Shown here: piece after piece, positions 37,026 to 44,550 of the stretch
Layout of the letters: each line of letters opens with the position of its first letter
Numbering within the stretch: position 1 is the first letter of the stretch
NCBI RefSeq assembly: GCF_009650995.1
Contig: NZ_WHVV01000011.1
Location: 1 to 64,000 of the forward strand
DNA from: Sporosarcina cascadiensis
GTDB lineage: Bacteria > Bacillota > Bacilli > Bacillales_A > Planococcaceae
Length of the DNA: 64,000 nt
Direction: 5' to 3'
Program-made: the position numbers and the translations under genes
Notes under the pieces: generated by a model
The model's input: the letters and a program-made list of their open reading frames with translations, nothing else
Told to the model about the DNA's origin: nothing
Database searches by the model: none

Positions 37026-37850
37026 TTATACATATTCTACATAACGATTCTTTATTAAAGAAAGTACATCATCTCCGGGCTGATCCCAAAGTGCTTGATT
37101 CATTATTTCCACTTCAATCGGCCCATAATACCCTGCCTGTTCAACTGCTTGTCTGATGCGGCGGATTTCAATTACTCCGTCTCCCATCATATGACGGGCT
37201 TTAAACGTATCTGTAATTGGTACAGCCCAGTCCGAAACATGAAATCCTAAAATGCGGCCTTTTGCACGGGATATTTGATTATATAAATCTGGATCCCACC
37301 ATACATGAAATACATCTACGACAACACCAACCTGATCCGCATTGTATTTTTCAGCCATTGTATTCGCTTGATCTAGTGTCACGACAACGGAACGGTCGGC
37401 AGCATACATTGGATGAAGCGGTTCGATGCCTAATTTAATACCGTAGGATTGCGCAAATGGAACCAGCTGTTCAATTCCTTCTTCCACCCATTTACGGGAC
37501 GTGTCAATGTCGCGATCAGGCGCTGGTCCACAAACCAATACCAAGACGTCTGTTCCTAATTCAGCTGCTTCCTCTACAGCTCGGCGATTATCGTCTAAAT
37601 TCTTTTGTCGCAATTCCGCTGTAGCAGCAGGGAACATACCGCCACGGCATAAACTAGAAAGCTTCACTCCTGAATCTGTGATGATTTTTTTACTTTCAGC
37701 AAGACCGATTTCTTCAATTTTATGACGCCATAATGATATCCACGGTATTTCTGCCTTCACACAACCAGCAACAGCTTCTTTTAAACTCCAATTTTCTGTA
37801 GTTATCTGATTTAAGCTAAGATTTTTTAGCAATGGACTAGCTTCAGTCAT
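37026..37850 (-). CDS. Sugar phosphate isomerase/epimerase family (TIM barrel)
   Basis: 274 residues of the AP-endonuclease-2/xylose-isomerase-like barrel: LGIEPLHPMYAADRSVVVTL carries a metal-binding Glu, VGVVVDVFHVWWDPDLY a metal-binding Asp/His pair, and GPIEVEIMNQALW the C-terminal Glu. Members isomerise, epimerise or dehydrate sugars and keto-sugars. ATG follows GGGGG. It belongs to the operon with the DUF993 aldolase and the oxidoreductase. The substrate is unknown. Confidence 0.9.
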   Translation of the reverse strand: MTEASPLLKNLSLNQITTENWSLKEAVAGCVKAEIPWISLWRHKIEEIGLAESKKIITDSGVKLSSLCRGGMFPAATAELRQKNLDDNRRAVEEAAELGTDVLVLVCGPAPDRDIDTSRKWVEEGIEQLVPFAQSYGIKLGIEPLHPMYAADRSVVVTLDQANTMAEKYNADQVGVVVDVFHVWWDPDLYNQISRAKGRILGFHVSDWAVPITDTFKARHMMGDGVIEIRRIRQAVEQAGYYGPIEVEIMNQALWDQPGDDVLSLIKNRYVEYV

Positions 37851-37929
37851 TTTTTAACCCCCATCATTTACTTCATCTGTAAACAGACATCCATGTGGAA
37901 GAAACTTCCACATGGAATCCATTTAATAC

Positions 37930-39093
37930 TCAATAAATCCCTGCTTGTGCTAAGACAGTTTTCATTCGGTCTACGGCAAGATCTGGATTGACTAACAGCC
38001 CTGCCTCATCAGCCATGACAAATAGTTCTGATAAGTGGATGATCGAGCGATGCCCTTCTGCTCCACCAACCATGCGAAAATGAGATTGATGACCATTTAA
38101 ATAAGCCATAAATACAACACCTGTTTTATAGGCATACGTTGGCGCTTCGAAAATATGGCGAGCCAGCGGCACCGTTTTGTCGAGGATAGAATGATAGCTT
38201 TCAAGGTCATTCGCATCTAATGCATGCATAGCTGCAGCTGCGGCAGGTGCTATTGCATCAAATATTCCAAGTAGTGCATGACTATGCCCCTGATCATCCC
38301 CCTTTATCAGTTCGGGATAGTTGAAGTCATCACCAGTATACATTTTAACGCTTTCAGGTAGCAGGCGTCTCATTTCGATTTCCCGCCGATCATCAAGCAA
38401 TGAAATTTTTATGCCATCAATTTTAGATTCGTTTTCTTTGATGACACGTAAGCAAACTTCCATTGCCTTATCGATATCTTCATGCCCCCAGTAGCCTTTT
38501 AACGCCGGATCAAACATATCACCAAGCCAGTGTAAAATAACGGGACGGGAAACTTTGTTTAAAATATTCCCGTAAACCATTTCATAATCCTCTGATTTTT
38601 TAGCACATGCTGCTAATGCGCGGCTTGCCATTAAAATAATTTTCCCGCCCTCATTCTCAACAAATGCACATTGCTCTTCATAAGCAGCTTCTACTTCTTC
38701 TAGCGACAGTGCTGCGCTTGGTAGTAAATGATCGGTACCCGCACCACAGGCAATCAGCCCATTGACAGACTTAGCCTCTTTAATGGAGCGACTAATTAAC
38801 TCCTGCGCATGATTCCAGTTCAATCCCATGCCACGCTGAGCTGTATCCATTGCTTCTGCTACTCCCAATCCATGTGCCCATAAATGATGACGATACTGCA
38901 TGGTCGCATCCCAATCTATTTGACTATTATTAATCGGATCTGTAGCCGCAAATGGATTAGCAACCACATGTGCCGCTGAATACACAATCCTTTTTTTGAA
39001 TTTCCCCCCTTGAGTTCCGAAGGAAACAGCTTCTTGTGGCGTGTAAATATATAGCTCTCCGCCTTTTTTCGGCAGTTTTAAAGATTTAACCAA
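37930..39093 (-). CDS. DUF993 family protein, dihydrodipicolinate-synthase-like aldolase
   Basis: 387 residues. Recognised from the family-specific YSAAHVVANPFAATDPINNS, then IDWDATMQYRHHLWAHGLGV, and VILHWLGDMFDPALKGYWG. It has the TIM-barrel pattern of class I lyases with a candidate Schiff-base lysine in KIDGIKISLLDD (~205). Function is not established; retro-aldol cleavage of a keto-acid or keto-sugar is the likely chemistry. TTG start after GGGGGG, 13 bp behind the oxidoreductase gene. Confidence 0.88.
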   Translation of the reverse strand: MVKSLKLPKKGGELYIYTPQEAVSFGTQGGKFKKRIVYSAAHVVANPFAATDPINNSQIDWDATMQYRHHLWAHGLGVAEAMDTAQRGMGLNWNHAQELISRSIKEAKSVNGLIACGAGTDHLLPSAALSLEEVEAAYEEQCAFVENEGGKIILMASRALAACAKKSEDYEMVYGNILNKVSRPVILHWLGDMFDPALKGYWGHEDIDKAMEVCLRVIKENESKIDGIKISLLDDRREIEMRRLLPESVKMYTGDDFNYPELIKGDDQGHSHALLGIFDAIAPAAAAAMHALDANDLESYHSILDKTVPLARHIFEAPTYAYKTGVVFMAYLNGHQSHFRMVGGAEGHRSIIHLSELFVMADEAGLLVNPDLAVDRMKTVLAQAGIY

Positions 39094-39106
39094 CTCGAAT
39101 CCCCCC

Positions 39107-40270
39107 TTACACCTTCAATGCGACCTTTAACTCGGGTACATCCACCCAGCGTTTTTCTTTCCAGGATTGTAGTGCCAGCTCAGACAGTTGTGTTCCTTTT
39201 GCCCCCTCAAGTAAATCTAAATCATAAGGTTCATCAGCTACTACATGTTTTAAGAACATTTCCCATTGCACTTTAAACGCATTATCAAAGTATTCATTTT
39301 CAGGTACTTCCTGCCATTGTGATTCAAAATCAAATGGATTAGCAATATCAGGGTTCCACGTTGCTCTAGGAGTGTTTGCACGATGTTGTACCTTGCAATC
39401 TCGTAAGCCAGCAACTGCACTTCCTTCTGTACCATCCACTGTAATCGTTAAAAGATCATCACGATTTACGCGGACAGCCCATGAAGAGTTCGCTTGAACA
39501 ATAATTCCATTCTCCAGTTCAAATGTACCGTACGCAGCATCATCTGCTGTAGCTTGATATGTTTCACCGTTTTCATCTACTCGTTCTTTAATATGAGTCG
39601 CCCCTATGCAAGACACAGATTTAATCTGCCCAAATAAATGATGGATAACATAACGCCAATGTGCGAACATATCTACAATAATTCCGCCGCCATCTTCTTT
39701 ACGGTAGTTCCACGATGGACGTTGACCTTCCTGCAAATCCCCTTCAAATACCCAATATCCAAATTCCATTCGGACACTTAATATTTCCCCAAAGAAGCCT
39801 GAATCAATTAGTTGCTGTAATTTTAAAAGACCTGGTAAGTATAATTTATCCTGTACAACTCCATTTTTCACTCCAGCTGCTTTCGCAAGGCTAGCTAGTT
39901 CTAGCGACTCTTCTAAACTTGTTGCAGTTGGTTTTTCACAATAGATATGTTTTCCTGCTTCTATTGCCTGACGAATTCCTTCGGCTCTCCTGACAGTTGT
40001 TTGAGAGTCAAAGTAAATTTGGTTATAGTCATCTGCCAATACTTCCTCCAGATTCGTGCTCCAGCGTGATAAATTATGTGTTTTCACTAACTCTTGTAAT
40101 CGATCCGCGCGTCTACCAACCAGTATCGGGTCTGGCATAATAATATCCCCATTTGAAAGCTTAATTCCACCCTGCTCGCGCATCGCAACAATAGAGCGGA
40201 TTAAGTGTTGATTTGTTCCCATACGTCCTGTTACACCGTTCATAATAATACCAACGTTTTGTATAGCCAT
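39107..40270 (-). CDS. Gfo/Idh/MocA family oxidoreductase
   Basis: 387 residues, ATG after AGGAGGT. N-terminal Rossmann domain (NVGIIMNGVTGRMGTNQHLI, an unusual GxxGxMG variant) with the conserved EKP of the family in HIYCEKPTATSLEE (~110-122), then a C-terminal substrate domain. It should oxidise or reduce a sugar or polyol carbon with NAD(P). It is the first structural gene after the AraC regulator. Confidence 0.92.
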   Translation of the reverse strand: MAIQNVGIIMNGVTGRMGTNQHLIRSIVAMREQGGIKLSNGDIIMPDPILVGRRADRLQELVKTHNLSRWSTNLEEVLADDYNQIYFDSQTTVRRAEGIRQAIEAGKHIYCEKPTATSLEESLELASLAKAAGVKNGVVQDKLYLPGLLKLQQLIDSGFFGEILSVRMEFGYWVFEGDLQEGQRPSWNYRKEDGGGIIVDMFAHWRYVIHHLFGQIKSVSCIGATHIKERVDENGETYQATADDAAYGTFELENGIIVQANSSWAVRVNRDDLLTITVDGTEGSAVAGLRDCKVQHRANTPRATWNPDIANPFDFESQWQEVPENEYFDNAFKVQWEMFLKHVVADEPYDLDLLEGAKGTQLSELALQSWKEKRWVDVPELKVALKV

Positions 40271-40394
40271 AACTATTACCTCCTGAGTTGTTTTGTATTT
40301 CTTAACCTAATAGTAACCCGCTTGTACTCAGGAGTCTTAGTAATGGTGGATTATTATTCCCAATTTCAGAAACTATTTTAATTTTCAATTTTAT

Positions 40395-41237
40395 CTAGTT
40401 ATGAATTACATCCACTTCACTGTTAGAAATTTGAAAGGCAATTCGAAAGTTATTTGGCGAGAAGTTTGTAAAACTTTTAAATAACCTATAAAAGGTAGAT
40501 AGTGATTCAAATCCAATTTCAAAGCAGATAGAGGCAATATCATTATTTGTTTCAATCAATAATTTTTTAGCAACTTCCACCCTAACCATGCTTAAATATT
40601 GCATTGGTGTAATCTCATACTCTTCTTTAAAAATAGAATTCATATGCCGCGCACTTAACCCAATCCTTGTAGCAATATTACTAGGGTTGATTACTTCATA
40701 ATAATGGGTATCTATATATTTACGTAATCGTTCTGCTCGTAGGACATTCGCATCTTTTATTTTCGATTCTTTCTTTGACCTTAGTAGAATGAGCAATAAT
40801 TCAGAGAGAAATATTTTCATGGCTAACCAGTTAATCGGTTGGCTTTGCGATTGCTCATAAAGCATTTTCCTAAGTAGTTGTTTTATTTCTCCAGCTTCAA
40901 TCAGATTTAATTGAATCAGTTTAGTTTCATTAAAGTTAAATTCATCTATTATCTTTTGAAACTCTGAGTCAAGCTTGTCTAAATCAAATTCAAGAATGAG
41001 TACTGTTAGCTTGGACTTTGCCAAAATCGAATGGTCGGAATAAGGAGTTATAAACGCCAAATTATCCTGGGTAAACTCCTGATTTTCATCTCCAAATTTA
41101 ATTTCACCTTTATTTTCTAACACGTACAGAATCTGATAAACTTGATGATGATGACTTAACACCAGATTTTTTTCTGTATGTTTATTTTCTCTTAAATGAA
41201 TTCCATGTAACATTAAGTTACTGTCCAATTTATTCAA
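40395..41237 (-). CDS. AraC-family transcriptional regulator
   Basis: 280 residues with an N-terminal cupin-like sensor (~1-150) and two C-terminal helix-turn-helices (~185-270): NPSNIATRIGLSARHMNSIF and DIASICFEIGFESLSTFYRL. TTG start, eight bases after AGGGAGG. It precedes the oxidoreductase-aldolase-isomerase-kinase-TRAP set in the same direction with a 124-bp gap and is the likely activator. Base composition (AT-rich) is like the neighbouring genes. Confidence 0.92.
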   Translation of the reverse strand: MNKLDSNLMLHGIHLRENKHTEKNLVLSHHHQVYQILYVLENKGEIKFGDENQEFTQDNLAFITPYSDHSILAKSKLTVLILEFDLDKLDSEFQKIIDEFNFNETKLIQLNLIEAGEIKQLLRKMLYEQSQSQPINWLAMKIFLSELLLILLRSKKESKIKDANVLRAERLRKYIDTHYYEVINPSNIATRIGLSARHMNSIFKEEYEITPMQYLSMVRVEVAKKLLIETNNDIASICFEIGFESLSTFYRLFKSFTNFSPNNFRIAFQISNSEVDVIHN

Positions 41238-41499
41238 AGCCTAATCCTCCCTCTATAAATGTTGATGTACCAAAGATTTGATCTGTTGTCAGGGTCCCAA
41301 AAAAATACTTTCGACATGCTGATAAATAATGATAATATAGTATTTGAATATTCAGATATTACTAAGTGCGCTACGAGGTCATCGCCGGATAATACTGGTT
41401 TCGATGATGCTACAATATACGTTGTACTATAGATCTCCGCATAGCTTATGATGACGTATCCTCCCATGTCTCTTGGCGTCGAGGCGCCCACATTCCTTC
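41238..41499. other. Non-coding region upstream of the AraC gene
   Basis: No recognisable gene. It probably holds the promoter of the AraC gene and the tail end of IS110-type sequence. Confidence 0.35.
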
Positions 41500-41945
41500 G
41501 TTCGATCTAGTCATAAGGCGGAGGCTGGCGAAGCTCCTTTGGCGACTCATAGGCCGAATGGAAAATATAATGTCGGCTTCTCCGTGTCTTCCGATTTTCT
41601 AGTCATTCACTAAGAATGTAACGCTTAGGCAGCTCTTACGGACGTGGGAATATCCCCCATTATTTGCTCGAAGTCAAAAGCGTGCTTTGTACAGAGTGTG
41701 TGTAGTACCTTGAGTAGTTGTCCTCAGAGAACCACGATGGAATGTTTTTTGCGCAATGGATTCTACTTGTCTCGTCGTATAATACTCGTGCAGTTGTTGA
41801 AAAACCTTGTTGTGCCGGATCATCGGTATTATGACACGGAAGAGCAATGCACGCAGCTGGCTTCTTCCTCTTTTAGAAATCCGCTTCTGTCCTTTGTGCT
41901 GTCCCGAAGAATTTTCCCTACGTGTCAATCCCGCGAGTTTCAATA
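41500..41945 (-). mobile_element. Remnant of an IS110-family transposase
   Basis: The minus strand from 41943 translates to KLAGLTRRENSSGQHKGQKR and ISKRGRSQLRALLFRVIIPM, then LHEYYTTRQVES, which is the C-terminal Transposase_20 region of IS110/IS1111 elements. The upstream part of the gene is missing and the 3' end is frameshifted, so it is inactive. Sequence to 41500 (ADIIFSIRPMSRQR) appears to continue the element's end. Confidence 0.75.
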
Positions 41946-41969
41946 ATTGGCGTGGGTGATCATTAGTGT

Positions 41970-42030
41970 CGGGTACCAGGTCCCGATATAGTTCTGAATT
42001 GTTCTTAAGTGTATGAGGACCTGGTATCCT
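41970..42030. repeat. GGTACC-type palindrome
   Basis: GGGTACCAGGTCCCG (41971-41985) and GAGGACCTGGTATCC (42015-42029) form inverted arms around a ~30-bp loop. The same type as 60818-60879. Confidence 0.7.
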
Positions 42031-42047
42031 AGGTTAATTTTGTGAGA

Positions 42048-42182
42048 ATAGAAAAACAGTTTGCCGCTTATAATGATGTAATCTCTGAAGCTCATCGCGA
42101 AGTTTCAGCAGAAATCCGGCAGCAAACTGGATTATCTATTGTTAGGCAGCTGGTGACTTATTGTTTTGAAGAGATAAAATGA
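42048..42182 (+). pseudogene. Member 3 of the decaying small gene family (3' half)
   Basis: Translates to QFAAYNDVISEAHREVSAEI, RQQTGLSIVRQLVTYCFEEI and K-stop; the 5' half is lost. It is followed by TGATTTTAATCAG and then GAATTGTGTGGAGACCTGGT, as in member 1, so the repeat motif travels with the gene end. Confidence 0.6.
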
Positions 42183-42231
42183 TTTTAATCAGCAAACTTT
42201 GCTTGAATTGTGTGGAGACCTGGTACCTTTC

Positions 42232-42318
42232 ACGAAAGAACGTTCCATTTTTAATCTTTCTCTCGACACTCTGACGAATTTGGACATGTAACGGTACGGG
42301 GTCATTCGGGTTAATCAT
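42232..42318 (-). pseudogene. N-terminal remnant of a GntR-family regulator
   Basis: From ATG 42318 the minus strand reads [20 protein letters not shown] and KIKNGTF, nearly the same as the first 27 residues of the GntR protein at 7804-8523, and it even keeps an upstream AAGGAGGT. It then loses frame at the GGTACC-type repeat. Confidence 0.8.
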
Positions 42319-42375
42319 GGCATGAACCTCCTTGGTCTTAACAAGCACGAATACCTGACATCTCCCTTTATCATA

Positions 42376-42438
42376 ACGTTTCCAGTAAATTGTGTCTATT
42401 CTTGGTTAAACGGACTTGATAGTTTAGCACACAGGCAC
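42376..42438. repeat. Degenerate palindromic-element end
   Basis: AATTGTGTCTATTCTTGG and the right end TTAGCACACAGGCACACC resemble the copy at 923-980. The left GCCTGTGC end is absent. The rest of 42439-42679 has no gene. Confidence 0.5.
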
Positions 42439-42679
42439 ACCAAAAACAGTCACTTCAACAATTCCAATATCCCTTGCGGATTAAATTCGCTTACACCAAC
42501 ACCAACTGATTGGCTTGCATCCAGATATCGCTTTTCACTTTCCCCATCATTTCTATAGCGATATCTGTATCACTGGTCTTAAATTCACTCCGAATCAGGA
42601 ACGATTCAACTCCGTCACCTAACACTGTTTGAAATAGGGACAGGCATTCTGCTTCAGCTCGATCGCTGCTATTGCTCCA

Positions 42680-42892
42680 TCAATCCAAATACCCCTCCAA
42701 AGACCGAATCGCCGCCTGATGCTCTTCCACACCCTCTTCACGTGACAGCCGATGCCCCGCCGCATACTCCGCAATTCTTTTCATCTTATGCAGCCTCATC
42801 TCAATCTCGGCAAGTATGCGGTCCTGCTGCTTTATGTGCTCTAGCTGCTGTTTCAAGAATTCCAGTTCATTTTCACGCTGTTCTTCGTGCAT
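42680..42892 (-). CDS. Small coiled-coil protein next to a LAGLIDADG gene
   Basis: 70 residues, ATG 8 nt after GAGGAGG. It is a charged helix (LEFLKQQLEHIKQQDRILAE, then HKMKRIAEYAAGHRLSREEG) without a known family. A frame-broken copy lies at ~56040-56235, again next to a LAGLIDADG gene, suggesting the two kinds of gene travel together. Here it is divergent from the endonuclease gene. Confidence 0.65.
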   Translation of the reverse strand: MHEEQRENELEFLKQQLEHIKQQDRILAEIEMRLHKMKRIAEYAAGHRLSREEGVEEHQAAIRSLEGYLD

Positions 42893-42999
42893 GGCTGCCG
42901 CCTCCTCTTCTGATAATCTTATCTTTTATATCGGCAGATAAAACCAATTATCTACCAGACTGACTGCCGGATGGAATAGTAGGAATCATTCAGATATTA

Positions 43000-43022
43000 T
43001 AAGATAATAGGAATAGACGTTC
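43000..43022 (+). promoter_or_regulatory. Promoter with LexA-box-like sequence before LAGLIDADG gene 1
   Basis: AAGATAATAGGAATAGACGT followed by TC. The core GAAT-AGAC-GTTC (43011-43022) differs in one base from the Gram-positive LexA pattern GAAC-N4-GTTC and directly follows a -10-like GATAAT. The second LAGLIDADG gene has the same arrangement. Confidence 0.4.
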
Positions 43023-43043
43023 TATCAAAGGGAGCGAGTAATA

Positions 43044-43552
43044 GTGGAAGAAAACAAAGCATACTATTCCCGTATTTGCGGGAAGCTTCTCGGGGATGGC
43101 TGTATCACCAAACAGGCAAATCGAAAACCGAGGTTTCAGTTTATTCATCGGATTGAGGATCTTGGCTGGTCGGCGTATTGCTATGAGCAACTGAAGGACT
43201 TTGTGCCGTTGTCTCCGCCAGCCTATAAGAAATGCATCGACGCGCGGTTAGCAAAAGGATTTTCAGAATGTTATGTAGTTCAATCCAGGACTCATGAACG
43301 GATTACGGACCTTTACCCGATATGGTATCCTGACGGCAAAGAAAGAGTGCTATTTCATTTCCTGAATGATATCTAACCGAAGAAGCGCTGTCCTGGTGGT
43401 ACCAGGATGACGGCCATTTGAAAATAGTAAACGGGAAAATGACAAAAATCATCTTATCGACGGAAAGTTTTTCTGCAGAGGAAAGCCGGCAGATGATTGC
43501 TCTGCTCTTTCATAAATGCAGACTGCAATTCACAACCGATGGCCAAAACTGA
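43044..43552 (+). pseudogene. LAGLIDADG endonuclease-like gene 1, frameshifted
   Basis: GTG start after AAAGGGAG. The first frame gives 110 residues with motif 1 ICGKLLGDGCI (~11-21) and stops at 43374-43376; the -1 frame continues at once with YLTEEALSWWYQDDGHLKIV (motif 2) and STESFSAEESRQMIALLFHK to a stop at 43550-43552. Joined, this is a LAGLIDADG_2-type protein of about 167 residues. One indel disrupts it. It stands free, not inside an intron or intein. Confidence 0.78.
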
Positions 43553-43615
43553 TTGATTTTATATGATCAATTTCAGATTATATACTTTCTGCAACTCACC
43601 TCACTCTGGATGCAA

Positions 43616-43822
43616 GACGCAATGGACAGAAATGCAGCAGTTGAATTGCCTCTGCGGCCGATTGCCAAGAGAACAACGGTGTATTTGCCTGCTTCCATTA
43701 AGATATCTAAACCGACAGCGGAGATTAACGAAAAGTTGGATAAGCTGGGCACCCACCAACAGATTAAAATTGTTGGCAGGCTTATTAACTTTGTAAAGAT
43801 TAATAATTTGGTTAGTGTCTAA
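43616..43822 (+). pseudogene. Member 4 of the small gene family (5' half best preserved)
   Basis: Reads DAMDRNAAVELPLRPIAKRT, TVYLPASIKISKPTAEINEK and LDKLGTHQQIKI. The N-terminal part is more complete than in the other copies, but no ribosome site is evident and the C-terminal half (ISEAHR ... TYCFE) is absent. Family unknown. Confidence 0.5.
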
Positions 43823-43863
43823 TCGAGTATATATTACATAATTTGATTACAGTATAGTCGGTT

Positions 43864-44526
43864 TTAAAGCTTTGTAGCAAATACACGTGCTAAAAAAGGG
43901 TCTTCCCCTTTGTAAATAGACAATCCGGTACCCTTACAAAAACTATTTATTTCAAAACCCTTAGATTCTAAGTCTGGTATGAGTTGATCGGTGTCTACAA
44001 AACGTCTATAGTGATTATCATATATTTTATTGAGCTGTTCGTCTTCTTTTGTACGGAATTCAGCTGCAAATTTAGTTCCTTGTGGAAAGACATCAGAAAT
44101 AGTTTCCAGTAAAGTTTTTTCTGTTTTATCATCTATCGCATGTAGTAAGAAACGAAGATATAGAACTAAATGTTTTTGTTTCTCTATACCCTGGTTTTTT
44201 AATTCCTCAAATAAATTCCTCAAATCACTTGATTTGCACAAATCTAGAGCAATGAAAGAAACTTTACTTGATAAAAGTAACTCCTCAGCTTTAGATTTAT
44301 TTAAACCTATTGCTTCTTCAGATCCATCTATACCAATCGCGTCTACACCGCTAGAAGCGAATGCAAAAGTATCTCTACCCGACCCACATCCAATATCTAC
44401 AACAAATGATTCTGAAGTTAAAGTTTCTTGTACTTTAGAACAAAATGACGATTTGGGTAAGTTCACATTTTGTTTATAAAAAGCATTCCAATATTTCTTT
44501 GTGCCTGCGGTTCCTTGTTCCTTCAT
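43864..44526 (-). CDS. Class I SAM-dependent methyltransferase
   Basis: 220 residues. SAM motif I is VVDIGCGSGRDTFAFASSGV (~38-57) with the acidic end of strand 2 at AIGIDGSEEAIG. ATG seven bases after GGAG. It is the last gene of the leftward pseudaminic acid/flagellin glycan locus, 24 bp after the sulfatase-fold gene, so methylation of a glycan or its precursor is the likely role (inference). Confidence 0.85.
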   Translation of the reverse strand: MKEQGTAGTKKYWNAFYKQNVNLPKSSFCSKVQETLTSESFVVDIGCGSGRDTFAFASSGVDAIGIDGSEEAIGLNKSKAEELLLSSKVSFIALDLCKSSDLRNLFEELKNQGIEKQKHLVLYLRFLLHAIDDKTEKTLLETISDVFPQGTKFAAEFRTKEDEQLNKIYDNHYRRFVDTDQLIPDLESKGFEINSFCKGTGLSIYKGEDPFLARVFATKL

Positions 44527-44550
44527 AATTATTCTCCTATAGTAGATAAT

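Noticed and set aside
41644-41946. + strand frame over the IS110 remnant
   Set aside because: Antisense shadow of the Transposase_20 fragment on the minus strand.
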